A DNA stretch of 64,000 nt from Deuterostichococcus epilithicus (lineage: Eukaryota > Chlorophyta > Trebouxiophyceae > Prasiolales > Stichococcaceae), in contig JAVTLE010000004.1 of the NCBI GenBank assembly GCA_033439295.1, forward strand, positions 806,012 to 870,011. The letters run 5' to 3'. Under the pieces are notes generated by a model that was not told where the DNA came from, did no database searches, and was given only the letters and a program-made list of their open reading frames with translations. The translations under genes and the position numbers were made by a program. Shown in pieces: positions 33,508 through 44,943 of the stretch; the first letter of the stretch is position 1; each line of letters begins with the position of its first letter.

Positions 33508-34020
33508 GGCCGAATCATCTGCACTTTGCAAGGATTTCTGCGGGGATTGGTAAGGTGTTTCTTGCAGTTTTGAATTTGGGCAACCGTCGGATTACTGAAT
33601 CCTGCCAACGATCAACGGCGATTATCTAGTATAGCTGTTTGCAAATGGCTGAATCGATGAGGCTGAAGGCGTGTGCGAATGCTGAACAAGGGTTGTCGAA
33701 AGCTCGATGCACGAGGAATGCTCGTGGGTCATCGGGTGCTTACGTGGCAACTGTGGCACGTGAGCCTTGAGCGAGAAGATTGACGCATGCCGGCTGCCGC
33801 ACGCATGCAGGCATCTACCTAGCTGCTACCTTGGCTGTGCCTCTTGTGCCTTTACCTCTTCAGACTCTTGCCAGTAAAGTTTTATGCGACCGAGTGTCGT
33901 GCAGCGTCGTACTGGCATAAGAGCTGCCCCAAGTTGGGCATGCTTGCAGCCCGCCTGCAAACGCTTCAAACAACACAGTTCCGTTGTCGTGCTCCTCAGC
34001 AGCTCGCAAATGTAAGGCGG
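33508..34020. promoter_or_regulatory. Divergent intergenic region, possible shared promoter
   Basis: It lies between the UGLYAH start (-) and the next putative start (+). No element is recognised; the call rests on orientation only. Confidence 0.3.
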
Positions 34021-35094
34021 ATGCGTGCCGCTGCACAACGTGTGTTGGTGCTTGCTGTGGTCCTTTCGCAAGCTGCGAGCGCGCGGTCAGCGTTAGCTCA
34101 CCGAGTGGCGGTTCCCTCAGGCAAGCTAGCCACATCAACCAAACCAAAAGTGACGGTGATGGCGCACGATCATCACGATCATTCATTCAACAGCGCAAAT
34201 TCCACGCGCGCATTTGCCCCAACATGTTCACGTCCAAAATCCTCGCCGCAGAAAAGTTGCACACCGGATAAACCTCTCTAGGATTCGATGGCTTCCGAGA
34301 CATTTGACACTTGCGCTACAATGCAGATGCCGGTAGGAATGCCGGTGCAGGCGGACAGGGCGGCACTGGCGCACCTGGAGGTGTGCAAACAATCACAGCC
34401 ATAATTGGATGCTGTGGGATACAATTAGGAGCTTCAGATTGATCTGTGCAGTTAAGATGGCTGCTTCCGCGACTGCATAACGCCTGTGCTAGATGCCAGG
34501 CATTGACGCCTCCGGTGTGCCGGCATCTGCATGCGGCTGCATGTGCAACACCCATCATTGACGCTGAATCGGCAACCTGATGCAGAAGTGTCACGTACGG
34601 CCCGCTTGCGTGTAAAGAGTCTGCACTCACCACATGTACTCAGCACAATTTGACGTGCCAGCTGTCACAATGCAGGTGCGCCCACAGGCGGTTTGCTTGC
34701 AGAAGAGCCCATCTACGAGGACAACACTTCGGCCGACGCTAGAGAACTTATCAAGCTGGCATCAATGGCTCTGGGGTCCCAGCCGCCAACAACAGCGGCG
34801 CCCGACTTGCTGACATCGGAAAGTGATGAACAAAGTGCCGACGCAGCGCAGCCCCCCAGCCTTGCTGCGGCAGACTTGCAGGCTGCTCAGGCCGGCACAT
34901 CACTGGCCAGCATTACGCGCATGCAGGTGACGGAAACTTACTGCGAGCAGAATGCCATGCAGCATGAAGCTGCCCTGCTTCCCCTGCACGCAGTGTACTC
35001 GCTCGATGGCCTTTGCTCCCCCGCGGCCTCGCCCACATCCCAGCTGCTTCGGAGCCAATCAGGCTCCGTCCTACTGCCTCAAAGCAACAGCTGA
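34021..35094 (+). CDS. Putative secreted protein, family not recognised
   Basis: Three exons join in phase: 34021-34120, 34327-34380, 34688-35094 (186 residues). The start encodes a signal peptide (MRAAAQRVLVLAVVLSQAAS). A Gly-rich stretch (NAGAGGQGGTGAPGG) is followed by LLAEEPIYEDNTSADARE and a Ser/Ala/Gln-rich C-terminus. The first intron would use a GC donor (CTCAG/GCAAGC), the same hexamer as in the amine oxidase. There is no recognised domain. The last exon could instead end at GTGACG near 34927. Support is the open phase-consistent frame and the signal sequence only. Confidence 0.45.
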
Positions 35095-36175
35095 GGATCT
35101 TGATCCCGGTTGCAGGTGTTGACGTTGGGAGCAGGCCTGCTGGCGCTCCGGCAAGCAGCTTGCTCCATGTAACACCTACGAGAGCACAATCATATCGGGG
35201 CTGAGCAGGCATTTGTGTCATGCTGGAACAGTGGTCATGCCAGCAGCGACTTTGCGCGTGGCTCCAGCGTACAAATAGCGATCATTAGAAGAGTAACATG
35301 GGAGCGTTCCAGGATACGGAGTGCGGCATGTCTTGCAATAGCACTGGAAGTCGGAGGGGGAGCATTGGGCTGTAGGCGCGCTACTACTGATTGTGCATCC
35401 GCGTACGTAGGAAATCTACAAGCCTGTGAATGTCAAGATCTGACGCCTGCATGTCAAGCACCACTCAAAGCAACCGCAAGGGTTCATACAGCATGCCGTG
35501 CATACGAGCGGGTAATACCTGAACCTCAGTACTTGCTCTGTGTGAAACCCCACCACAACACTCCACAGAGCCGGTAGGCTCCGGTGCAGCGTTCCGACGC
35601 GAGGCTTGTCAGAGCCGCTTGCAGAGTTTCAGCCGACCCTGCAGTGTGATGGAGCAACACCAAGATCAGCATTCTCAGCGCGGTCGCGAGGCTACCCCTA
35701 GGCTACCCCCTCGCCCTACCTATGCGTGCGCATGTGCGAACGTGCCGAGGTTGCAAGCACAAATCACTTCATGGGGTGAACCGTCAGGACGTTGAGTGTG
35801 TCCGCACCTGGGCATCGCGTACGACCAGTACGCCCAGCAGTGCCTGCGCGTGGCTGCAGCAAGGGCGCTGGCCTGCCGCTGCGCAAGTGGAGGAGCGCGT
35901 GCAGTGCCGCCGCCGTTCGTCGTCGCGCTCACCGCTGACAAGGGCCTCTGGCCCAGGCCTCCCAGGCCATCGGCGCTGGCTCCCCCGGCCGCCGCGCGGG
36001 TCGCATCGACGACAGACTGCCGCCGGGGCAGTGGAAGCTGGTGTCGCCGACGGAGCCGCAGTCAAAGGGCCGCCGGCAGCCGGCCATAGGCTGAGCAGCG
36101 TGAGGGCAGCAGAAGCGTCTGCGCCGCCCGCCGCTGCCACAAGCTGCCAGCCCAGGACTGCGGCCGCCGCGCAGG
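35095..36175. other. Intergenic, holds an echo of the AFG2-like last exon
   Basis: No gene is supported. A degenerate copy of the final exon of the AAA ATPase lies at 36009-36062, about 170 bp past its stop: CTGCCGCCGGG, GTGGAAGC and a CCGCAG ending are shared with 36185-36241. Confidence 0.5.
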
Positions 36176-39100
36176 TCACGCCGGCACCAGGCTGCCGCCG
36201 GGCCGGTGGAAGCGGGCGAACATCGCGGCCGTCTCCGCAGATGGCGGTGCGCTGGGCACGACGAGGGCGAATGCCGCCTCGAAGTGGCGCGCCGCCACTT
36301 GCTCCGCTCCCAGATCCTCCTGTGCGGCAGGTGAAACTGTTGTGTGTCTGTTCAGCAGTGCACTGGGCGTGACGAGCGTGATGCTGCCTTAAGGCGGCCA
36401 CACAAGTAGCATTGTGAGCTTCCATGCATCCGGCGTGCACCGTTTCGGCTGCCGAACTCAGCAAACATGTGAGAGCAACCCCGCAGTGCGCGCGGAGCGC
36501 CTCAGAACGTGGGCAGATGGTGTGCCTTGCCAGCAGAATCCACTGTCAGTCGCAGTGACCAACAACGAGAAGGTATGGTTTTTGTGCACCTGCAGCGCTG
36601 CGAGTCCGGCCTCGCGGACGAGCGCGGCGCAGTCGGCGCCCGTGAAACGCTCCGCCCGCGCCGCCAGCGCCTGCGTGGCGATAGACTGGGGGTCAGGGTT
36701 TGCAGCGTGTCACAGAGTAGGGTTCGTGACAGCCGGCGCCTGTGAAGTGCTTTGTGCACGCCGCCAGCGCCTACAGCTACTGATGTGGAAATCAGGTTTT
36801 GTGGTGATCACACCAGCAGGGATTGCGGCAGTCATCTGCTTGAGAGGCGCTCCGAGCGTGCCGCAGGCGGCTGCAAGGGGGATGTCCAGCAGCAGGCCCC
36901 TTCCGCTTGGGCTTGCCCAGCGACACCGGACCAGTGCGAGACATCGCAGCTCCGCAGGGCGCTGCCGGGGATCGCTGCCTCCTGGCGAAGCTGCACACTG
37001 CCAGTTGAGCAGCTCCCTAAATGACTTCTTGCTTCCTTAGATTTCCTGCGTGCATGAAACGCTCACCGGCAGATCGACGTCGGGCGCCAGCGGCGTCGTG
37101 CGCGTGTGCACGGCCAGCACCGCGGCCCGCGCTGCGCAGTCGGGCGGCGGCACGTGCAGCAGCCGGTCGAAGCGGCCCGGGCGCAGCAGCGCAGGGTCCA
37201 CCCGGTCGGGGCGGTTCGTCGCCGCCAGCACCGTGACGCCCTTGCGCGCCTGTGTAATTTAGGGTTTCTAAGTCAATCATTGTAATGATCGTTTCTGGGT
37301 GCATCACTAGTTTTGAGCCTGCCTGCCACTCGCAGGCATGTGCTGCAACAGGACGGCAACGTCGAAAGACACCAGCAGAAAAAGCGCTGCAGACGTGCTG
37401 AGGACTGCTGTCGTCGGCGCGTCGCGACTCGAACACGCGCTCATGCCTCACAGGCTGCCCCTGCAAACCAGACGCCTCTGCCGCTGCTGTGCCTCCTTTC
37501 TGCAAGCGCATCGCGCGACTGTTAACGATTTGGAGCATGCACAGGAAACAGCACTGCCCACCGTGAGGCCGTCCATTTCGGACAGCAGCTGCGCCATGAC
37601 GCGGGTTTCCACGCCGGCGCCGGACTCGCCGCGCGGCGGCGCCAGGCCGTCGATCTCGTCGAAAAACACGATAGCTGGCGCCGCCCGCCGCGCCCTGCGC
37701 GGACCGAAGCGAGGATGACATGTGCACAGCACCGTAAGCACTATCAGTGCTGGATCAAGCACGGTGCTGCATCTCGGGAAACGCGAAAGTGAACCTAAAC
37801 ACCAAGACCATAGCAGGACGCCTGTTTGCCAGTGTCTCATAGGATCGGCGCTCTGCATGTGGGCTCAGTTTCTGCTCTATCGTATAGATTGGGTCACCAC
37901 GAGGATGCCGGTGTTTCAAGCCAGCTCTGTCGATTCAAAGGTATCCTCACAGCCCACAGAACTCCAGCCAATGTTGCAGAACACAGGACGCAAACACAGA
38001 AACCCAAACAGCAACCAGAGTCTGGTGCAGAGAGCTGAGCCAGCCCGAGCCAGATCTGGCAGCTACAACTGCTCGAAACTCGTGCATGGGGATGTTAAGG
38101 GCTCAGCATTTGTGTGTTGTCGCCATCCACTCGGTCAGGCCTTATGAGAAAATTTTGTGCATTCATTGCCCCGGGATGCTTCATGCAAATTGCCGCACAA
38201 ATGCAAAAAGCCAAACCAAGGCAACATGTGGATGGGCGCGCAGCAGCGCCGCACTGCCAATGCTGCTGCCGACTCGAAAGCGAGTCTTAGGCCAGCAGCC
38301 GCCAGCAAATGAGACGTCCATGTGATGATTTCTGCAGGAGGGAGAGTCGTGTGTGGACTCTGAATAGTGCGGCCGCACCTGGCAAACAGCGCGGCGACGG
38401 CCTTCTCGCTTTCCCCCACGAACTTGGAATACAGCTCCGGCCCCTTGACCGCCAGGAAGTTAAGGCCCGCCTCGCCGGCGACGGCGCGCCCGAGCAGCGT
38501 CTTGGAGCAGCCAGGGGGGCCGAACAGCAGCACGCCGCCCGGCGGCCGCGCGCCGAGACGCGCCAGAGCTTGGGGGTGCCGCTGCGGCCACTCCACTGCC
38601 TCCTTCGGCAGACATGGAGAGCACCGATGAGTGTAATTAAGGGGACCAGTAATCACAGATATCCGCTGCTCCTGTGCATGAGCGGCCGAACTGCGCGAGC
38701 GCTCCAGACGCCGCAGAAGGAACTTGAGAGGGCTACAATTTACAGGCTACTGCAGAGGCAGAGGCTGCAGGGTTGACAGGCAATTGCAGCAAGGCTCCGG
38801 CGTCGACGGCTGCCAACCAGTGTCATTAAGTAAAAGTGGAAAGGCATCCAGCCCCACAGATGACGCAAGATGCTCCTCTTGCGAGTCCGCTGACCGCTCG
38901 CCGCGTCTGGCTGCGTCACCTGCTCTTGTAGGTCCCCTGCCCCACAGCTGGCTTACTTGGACCCGTCAGCCGGTACTGTCATCGAAAGCCAGGGTCACAC
39001 GAGTGCCTGATGTTGATCGCACCTGCAGCCAGGGTCTGACATCTGCCAGGTGGCCGACGTCAACACAGCGGGCGGGCGATGTTTCCAGAGCAGAAGGGCA

Positions 39101-42100
39101 CACGAGGATCTCGTTAAACCCACCTGGAGGCGCTGTTTGACGTCCGCCAGGCCGCCGACATCGGCCCAGCGGGTGGCCGGCAGCTCCAGCGCCANCTCCC
39201 GCAGCCCGCTCGGCCGCACGCGGCCGCGCGCCGCCGCAAAGTCCGCCGCCGTCGCCGCCACGGGGGGAGCTGGGTCGCCGCCTCCGGCGGCGGCTGGGTT
39301 GCTGGCAGCGGCGACGGCGCTGGCGCTGCCGGCGGCGCCGCCGCCCGCCGGCGGCTGCCCAGCAGGCAGTGGATCGCCCGGCTGACAAGCCGGCGCCCCG
39401 GCCAGGCTGAGCCCNCCCAGGGACAGCGCCGCTGCTGCAACAGCGGCGGCAGGACCGCCTGCCGCGCTGTCGCTGCATGGCGCCTCCGCCTGAGCGTGCG
39501 GCTCCGGCGTCCGCGGCGGCTGCNGCTCGGTTGTTGCCAGCTGCGCCTGCTGCGGCGCTGGCGGAGCGTGGCCCGAGGCCTGCCGCGCGGCCACAACACG
39601 GCGCAGCGCCGTCATGGCCGCCTCGGAGACGAGGGCCGCCAGGTCCGCGGCGACAAAGGCATGCGCTGACGCCACCAGCTGTGAGATGTTGCTGTCTGAC
39701 AGCGTGTGCCGCACGCCCCGTAGGTGCGCCCTGGAACCAGGAGATGCAGTGACAAAACAATTAGCATTTGGTCGAACAAAGTATGAAACCCTGGAATGTT
39801 GCCATTCTGGGAACATCGTTGTTAGCAGTGAGAGTGTCGCACATCTGGGGGCTCAGTTTCTGCTCTATCGTATAGATTGGATCACCATGAGAATGCCGGT
39901 GTTTCAAGCCAGCTCTGTCGATTCAAAGGTATCCTCACAGCCCTCACAGAGGTGTGCATGACAATGCAATGCGATGTAACGCGCAGACCAGCAGCAGGAA
40001 AGCAGGAACACACATGCAACAAGCGCTGGGCTCAGCATATGGGTATGATTGTCGCCATCCACCCGGTTAGGCCTTATGAGAAAATTTATTTGCAATCATC
40101 GCCCATCAAGATGGAAACATGTCCTTCCAGCACACAATGAAACGCAGTGTCGGTCATGCCGCAAGCCGCCTGAGCATTGCAAGACTGACGCACCGCAGGA
40201 CGCTGGCTGCTGCCCCAGGGTGGGCATGCCCACTTCCCGGTTTGAGTTGAGTCTCTTGAAGTCTCTTTCTTACAAGCCACGATCGGATGTCGTGAGGCGG
40301 CGTAGCGAGGGGGTTCACCTGAGGATGGCGTCCCGCTGCCCCGGGGTGGGCACGCCGACTTCCAGCTCCCGGTCAAAGCGGCCCGGCCGCCGCAGGGCCG
40401 GGTCCAGTGCCTCTGGGCGGTTGGTGGCGGCCAGCACCACCACCCGGTCGCCGGCAGCGCCTGTCAGATCCCAAGCAAGTGATTGAGTGTTTGGTTCGTG
40501 AAACATCTGGGTAGATCTGGTGCCTCAGGCCGGCTTAGGCCGGCTTTGGCCGCCGGCGCCGCTGGCCGGCCACCCGCCACGCCTGCAAGGGCGCTGCACT
40601 GAAGTGATGATTGGTGGGGTTGCACGCAGGACCGAGTGCTGACATGACAAGCCTGATGACACTGGCGCATCGGTCATGGGCTCTCCAGGCTGGAGCCTGC
40701 ACACAGAGAGGCAGTCGCCAAAACCCTGCGGTCAAAACCCTGCACACCTGCGCCGCCGCCGTCCATTTCCGTGAGCAGCGTGGCCACCAGGCGCGCCGCC
40801 GCATCAGCCGCGGCGCCACCCGCTGCGCCAGCGCCGGCGCCGCTGGCCGCCGACTGCGCCCGCGCGGGCGCTGCCGCATCGGCCTCGTCGAGGAAGACCA
40901 CTGCCGGCGCTGCCGCACGCGCTGCGGCAAAGACGCCTGCGGACATGCGGCATGGCCTGTCAGCGGCGCTGGGTGTGGGACCAATGATTGAGGCAAGCGC
41001 CAATCTCTAGCTCGAGCACTGTGGTGACAAAAAGGCGCCAGTGAATTTACCCTTAGCTACAAGTTTGTTGCAGAAAACAGATGCTTGGTTAGTTTGGCCA
41101 CTCGATGACCTTCAACATCGTCTTGCTCAGGAGGGCGGCGGCGCAGGCGAAGCTCTCCAGCAAACAGGCCCGCGACCAAGGCCAGCCAGTCGGCGCTGGA
41201 CCATCTAAGCAGCCGGCGCACCTCTGAGGCCCGCCTCGCTGTCGCCGGCAAACTCAGAGACCACGTCCGAGCCGTTGAGCACGAAGAGCGCGGCGCCGGC
41301 GGCGCCGGCGGCAGCCCTGGCCAGCGCCGTCTTGCCGCAGCCGGGGGGGCCGTGCAGCAGCAGCCCGCGCGGCGGGCGGATGCCATACTTCACAAACAGC
41401 TCCGGCGACTGCAAGGGCAGGGTATGAAACTTTTATACCCGTTGGGCGACTGCACAGGCAGCAGGTGCAGACCCACCGGTTGAAGGCTTGATGCGGGGCG
41501 CTCGGGTGTACGGGCGCTTCAACTGCCGGTCTCAGCAAGCAGCGTTGCAGGTAAGCCCTCTGAAGCACGAAAGAGCGGGCGCATCTGCTGGCTGCAAAGC
41601 CCGCATCGACATGACAAGTACAGGCTGCTGCACATGTGGTGCGGCAGGAGCTGTGTGTCATTTCACGGATGCAGGTGGAACAGGGGGGGCGGCGATGGCA
41701 CCTGCAGCGGCAGCGCGACGGCCTCCCGCAGGATCTGCGCATAGGCCTCGACGCCGCCGAGCGACCCGAAGCCGCCCGAGGCCGCCGCCGCGCCGGAGCG
41801 GCCGCGCGGGATGCCGCGAGCGCCGCAGGGCCCTGGTCCCCACCTGCATGTTCGACAGGAGAATTTGCACTCTGTCTCGCAGGAGCCCAGGAGCCCAGCG
41901 GATGCATCGCGACAAGCTGCAGCGCGGCATGTGCCGGGATGAGGCGGCTGTGGCTGTGGACGCTGCGGCACAGCGCAGGGCTGCACTGTGAGGCAGGAGG
42001 AGCGCCCCAGTGGCCGCACGCTCTGACCTGAGCAGACATGTTCACAGCTGTGGGGTCATGCAGCTCGGGGAGACGCACCTCCCACGGCCGCCGCAGCCGC

Positions 42101-44420
42101 TGCCGCCGCGGCTGCCACCGCACCGAGCACCGGCTGCCGGGCCGGTGGTTCACCGGAGTCCGCCAGCGGATTGCGCTCGGCAGCGCCTACGTCTGCGCGC
42201 TCACTGGCCTGCTCGCCGGGCGCGAGCAGGCTGACTGGTGTGCCAGGTGCCAGGCGGTTGCCTGACGCTGCCTCGACCTGGATAGGATTGTGTAACAATC
42301 ATGCGCCGGCTTGACAGCACATGGAGACCCTCTGCAAAACATCACTGATGCAGCCTGCCACGAGTTCTTCCTGCAATGTTTGCCTGCCATGTCACTTCAA
42401 GTTCCCCACAGAAGTCTTCGGGTCCAGAACTTTGCCAGCAGCGCGGATGAAACTTTTCAGAGCAGCCCACCCAAAAGACGACGTCGCGGCCGAGCAGCGG
42501 CAGGACAGCCGTGTTGCCGGGCAGCGGCCGCCCGCCCGCCAGCTGGCGGCCCGCCAGCGCCGCCAGCAGGCGCCTCTGCCGTGCGCCGGCGCGGGACAGC
42601 ACCCGCAGCGGCCACTCCGCCTCCGCGTCTCCAGCTGCGCCTGCGGCTGCAGGCTGGCTGCCACGAGCAGTGGCTGCCGCGGCCGGCGTGCCGCCCGCCG
42701 CCGCAGGGGCTGCGCCGCCGGAGCAGGACCCGGCGGACGCCGCTGCGGCGTGGCGGGCGGCAGCGGCGCTGCTGCGCCGCCGCCGCCGCCACCTGCGCCT
42801 GCTGCGCGGCCGGCTGCAGGTGGCGTCCGCTGCGGGCTGGGCATCGAGGCAGCGCCCGGATACTGCTGCCTGCCCACTGCCGGCCGCGCGCGCGGCAGCG
42901 CCGCCGGGAACCCCGTGACCTCGTCGTTGCACAGTCGCAGCGTTGCCCGCGCCTGCGCTGCACATGCAGCACGTGTCTGGTAAGGAAGGCATGACGGGGG
43001 CAAAGAAATGCATCGTCTGCGTCTGGACCAGGTTCTGCATGTGAAACAGCCAAGCATGATGACAGGAGCTACATGCGCCGAGCTGCACTTCATGACGACC
43101 AGTGTTGCTGTACGGTGTAAACCCTGGAGGACCCCAACCCATCGAGGCACTCGAGTCGACTCCACCTCGCCTCAGTGGGCTCACAGGCACCCTCACCCGC
43201 AGCGCAATCTGGTGCCAAAGCACCCGCCCGGAACAGCAGCAGGTGGCCGCCTGCCGCTGGCCGCCCCAGACCGCCGGCGACGCCGGGCGACAGCGCCGCG
43301 GAGCCACTCGGCAGCTGCGGGCCCGGCCACGCCTCGGCCAGCGCCACAAAGTCGCCTGGCCGCTGCGCCTGCGAGGTGCCAGGGGTTTGAGGGATCTGCC
43401 AGTAGGTTCATTCCCAGGTGTCACAGCCCCGGGGCATCGCGTGTCCTGTGCCATGTACACTTGGTCAGCCAGCACCGAGATGGGAGGGCAGTGTTTCGTG
43501 GGCGGGATTGCAGCAGGGCTGCTGCACATTGCACCCGAGCACAGCAGTCTGTGCGGCCGGCGTCAGTAGCTCCGCCGGGTATTGTAGCAAGATGTCCAAC
43601 TGAGAAAGAGGGTTCCACCTCCGGCAAGGCGATGCTGACGCCGTGGACAGTGGACAGGGTGTTGCTGATGGAGCCGAGGCTGAAGTCCGCTGCTTCCGGC
43701 GGCCGCTGCGGGGCAGCCGGCCCAAAAGGCGAAGCGGCCAACTGCGGGGTCTGCGGCACGCATCTGGACTGGTGTGCAACGCCAACCTGCACAGGTAACG
43801 GGACATGCTTGGTGCCATCCATGACCAGGTCGCACTGCACTGTCACACGCGCTCTCACAGGCGCTGAGCCAAGATGGACACTAATGGCGGAGAATGCCTG
43901 CAACTGACCCAGCCTGGCGCACCAGTTCAAGGCCCGCGACCAGCTCTGTATCCCATGGATCAGATCATACACCGGCACTCGTTCTGCTTACCACAAGCAG
44001 CTCGCCCGCCGAGATGCGCTCTGCATGCATGGCGTCTGGCGGCAGGTACACACGGCCGGGGGCGCCCTCAACTGCACCCGTCAGCTGCACAACCAGGACT
44101 GGCACGCCTGCATGCGGATGCCTTTGGAATTCAGATACACAGTTACGGGACGGTCAGCGCGGTGTTTCCGCGCGGTGTGATGACGCTGGAAGTTCTTCAA
44201 GCGCTGCTTCAACACAAGCGCTACAAAACAGCATCCTCTCAAGCGACAGAATATGCAGAATGATGTGCACCATGAAAGACTGAACCTTACCCAGGGTCTG
44301 CAGGACGTCTGCAGGCGGCGGCGGCGGCCCAGTTGGTTCCTGCGGTTCCACGTCGCGCTGCGGCGTCTTGGGCGGCTGCAAGTCGGCTGATGACGCACGC
44401 CGGATTTTCTTCTTGGCCAT
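36176..44420 (-). CDS. Tandem-AAA ATPase of the AFG2/SPATA5/CIP111 family
   Basis: Exons I can fix on the minus strand: 44291-44420, 43992-44107, 43619-43750, about 43200-43380, a low-complexity exon region about 42430-42965, about 42070-42240, 41702-41843, 41222-41408, 40748-40936, 40319-40460, 39124-39730, 38379-38602, 37562-37694, 37067-37249, 36590-36670, 36176-36319. The N-domain includes [20 protein letters not shown]. The first AAA domain has [38 protein letters not shown]. The second has [52 protein letters not shown]. The S in GPPGCSKT fits plant CIP111. AFG2 proteins strip Rlp24 from pre-60S ribosomes, and CIP111 is its plastid/calmodulin-linked plant relative. The first domain reads DEAD, so both Walker B acids are present, in an unusual Ala-rich context. 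Three ambiguous bases fall in 39194-39524. The frame within the low-complexity exon is unresolved. Confidence 0.88.
36730..36775 (-). repeat. Intronic echo of the AFG2-like exon at 36590-36670
   Basis: It resembles 36631-36675. CGGCGCC(C/T)GTGAA and CGCCGCCAGCGCCT are shared. The offset is about 100 bp. Confidence 0.85.
37256..37272 (-). repeat. Telomere-like motif beside an AFG2-like acceptor
   Basis: AATTTAGGGTTTCTAAG on the plus strand, 7 bp from the exon edge at 37249. It contains one exact TTTAGGG unit. Confidence 0.55.
37858..38184. repeat. Dispersed intronic repeat, copy A
   Basis: Its first 98 bp match 39847-39943 with only three or four differences. A second block (38096-38184, with GTCGCCATCCAC and GCCTTATGAGAAAATTT) matches 40028-40108. 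The middle differs. Same orientation in two introns of one gene. Confidence 0.9.
39017..39076 (-). repeat. Intronic echo of the AFG2-like second-domain exon edge
   Basis: It resembles 39117-39178. On the gene strand it reads [17 protein letters not shown] against [17 protein letters not shown] in the exon, and includes the donor region. Confidence 0.9.
39847..40108. repeat. Dispersed intronic repeat, copy B
   Basis: Second copy of the element at 37858-38184, about 2 kb away, shorter in the middle. No inverted termini, transposase or target duplication is visible. Confidence 0.9.
40206..40248 (-). repeat. Intronic echo of the AFG2-like exon at 40319-40460
   Basis: It resembles 40331-40380. 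CTGCCCC(A/G)GGGTGGGCA is nearly identical, followed by a CGACTTCC-like block. The offset is about 130 bp. Confidence 0.8.
40719..40747 (-). repeat. AGGGTTTT-like pair just inside an AFG2-like donor
   Basis: The gene strand has CAGGGTTTTGACCGCAGGG then TTTTGG directly after the donor of the exon 40748-40936. Confidence 0.55.
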
Positions 44421-44943
44421 GACGGGCGGGTTGTCCGTGATCTCAGAGAGTGAAGTGTTTCGTCAAGTCGACCTGAGCCGTTACGGTCTCCTCACCCGGT
44501 TTAATGCCTCACAGCCCTTCGATTGCACAGCACTGACAAAGGGGTGGAGAGGTCCCAGGCCGTGTTCCGGATCGCTGCAAGCCATCATACAAACCACGAG
44601 CTTCCACCGCCTGGTCGTTGCGAAGGTGCATCAGGAGTGCCGGCCGGCCTCCCGGCACGACCTGCGCGGCACTGCCCGCAGATGTTGAATGAAAGAAGAA
44701 ACTTTAACAAGCTAATTGAGCCGCCATGAAGGGCTCCGTTGTCGGCACGACCGTTGTCGGCACGACACTGGATGACAGATGACGAATTCGATGAAGACAT
44801 CCTTCGAGTTCTGACCATGACACTTTGTCGAAAAGGTTCAGGTGCACACCGATCATTTGCTTGCTTACTTGTTTGCTTTACTGTGCCTGCAGCTGCTCCA
44901 TCAGTGACACGTATTAACAGCATTGACAGCCGCTGCTGTGGAC
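44421..44943. promoter_or_regulatory. Putative bidirectional promoter region
   Basis: About 520 bp between divergent starts of the AFG2-like gene (-) and the F-box gene (+). No motif is recognised; orientation only. Confidence 0.35.

Noticed and set aside
37858-40108. An LTR retrotransposon flanked by the two intronic repeats
   Set aside because: The sequence between the copies is AFG2-like exons, not gag or pol, and no TG...CA ends are seen.
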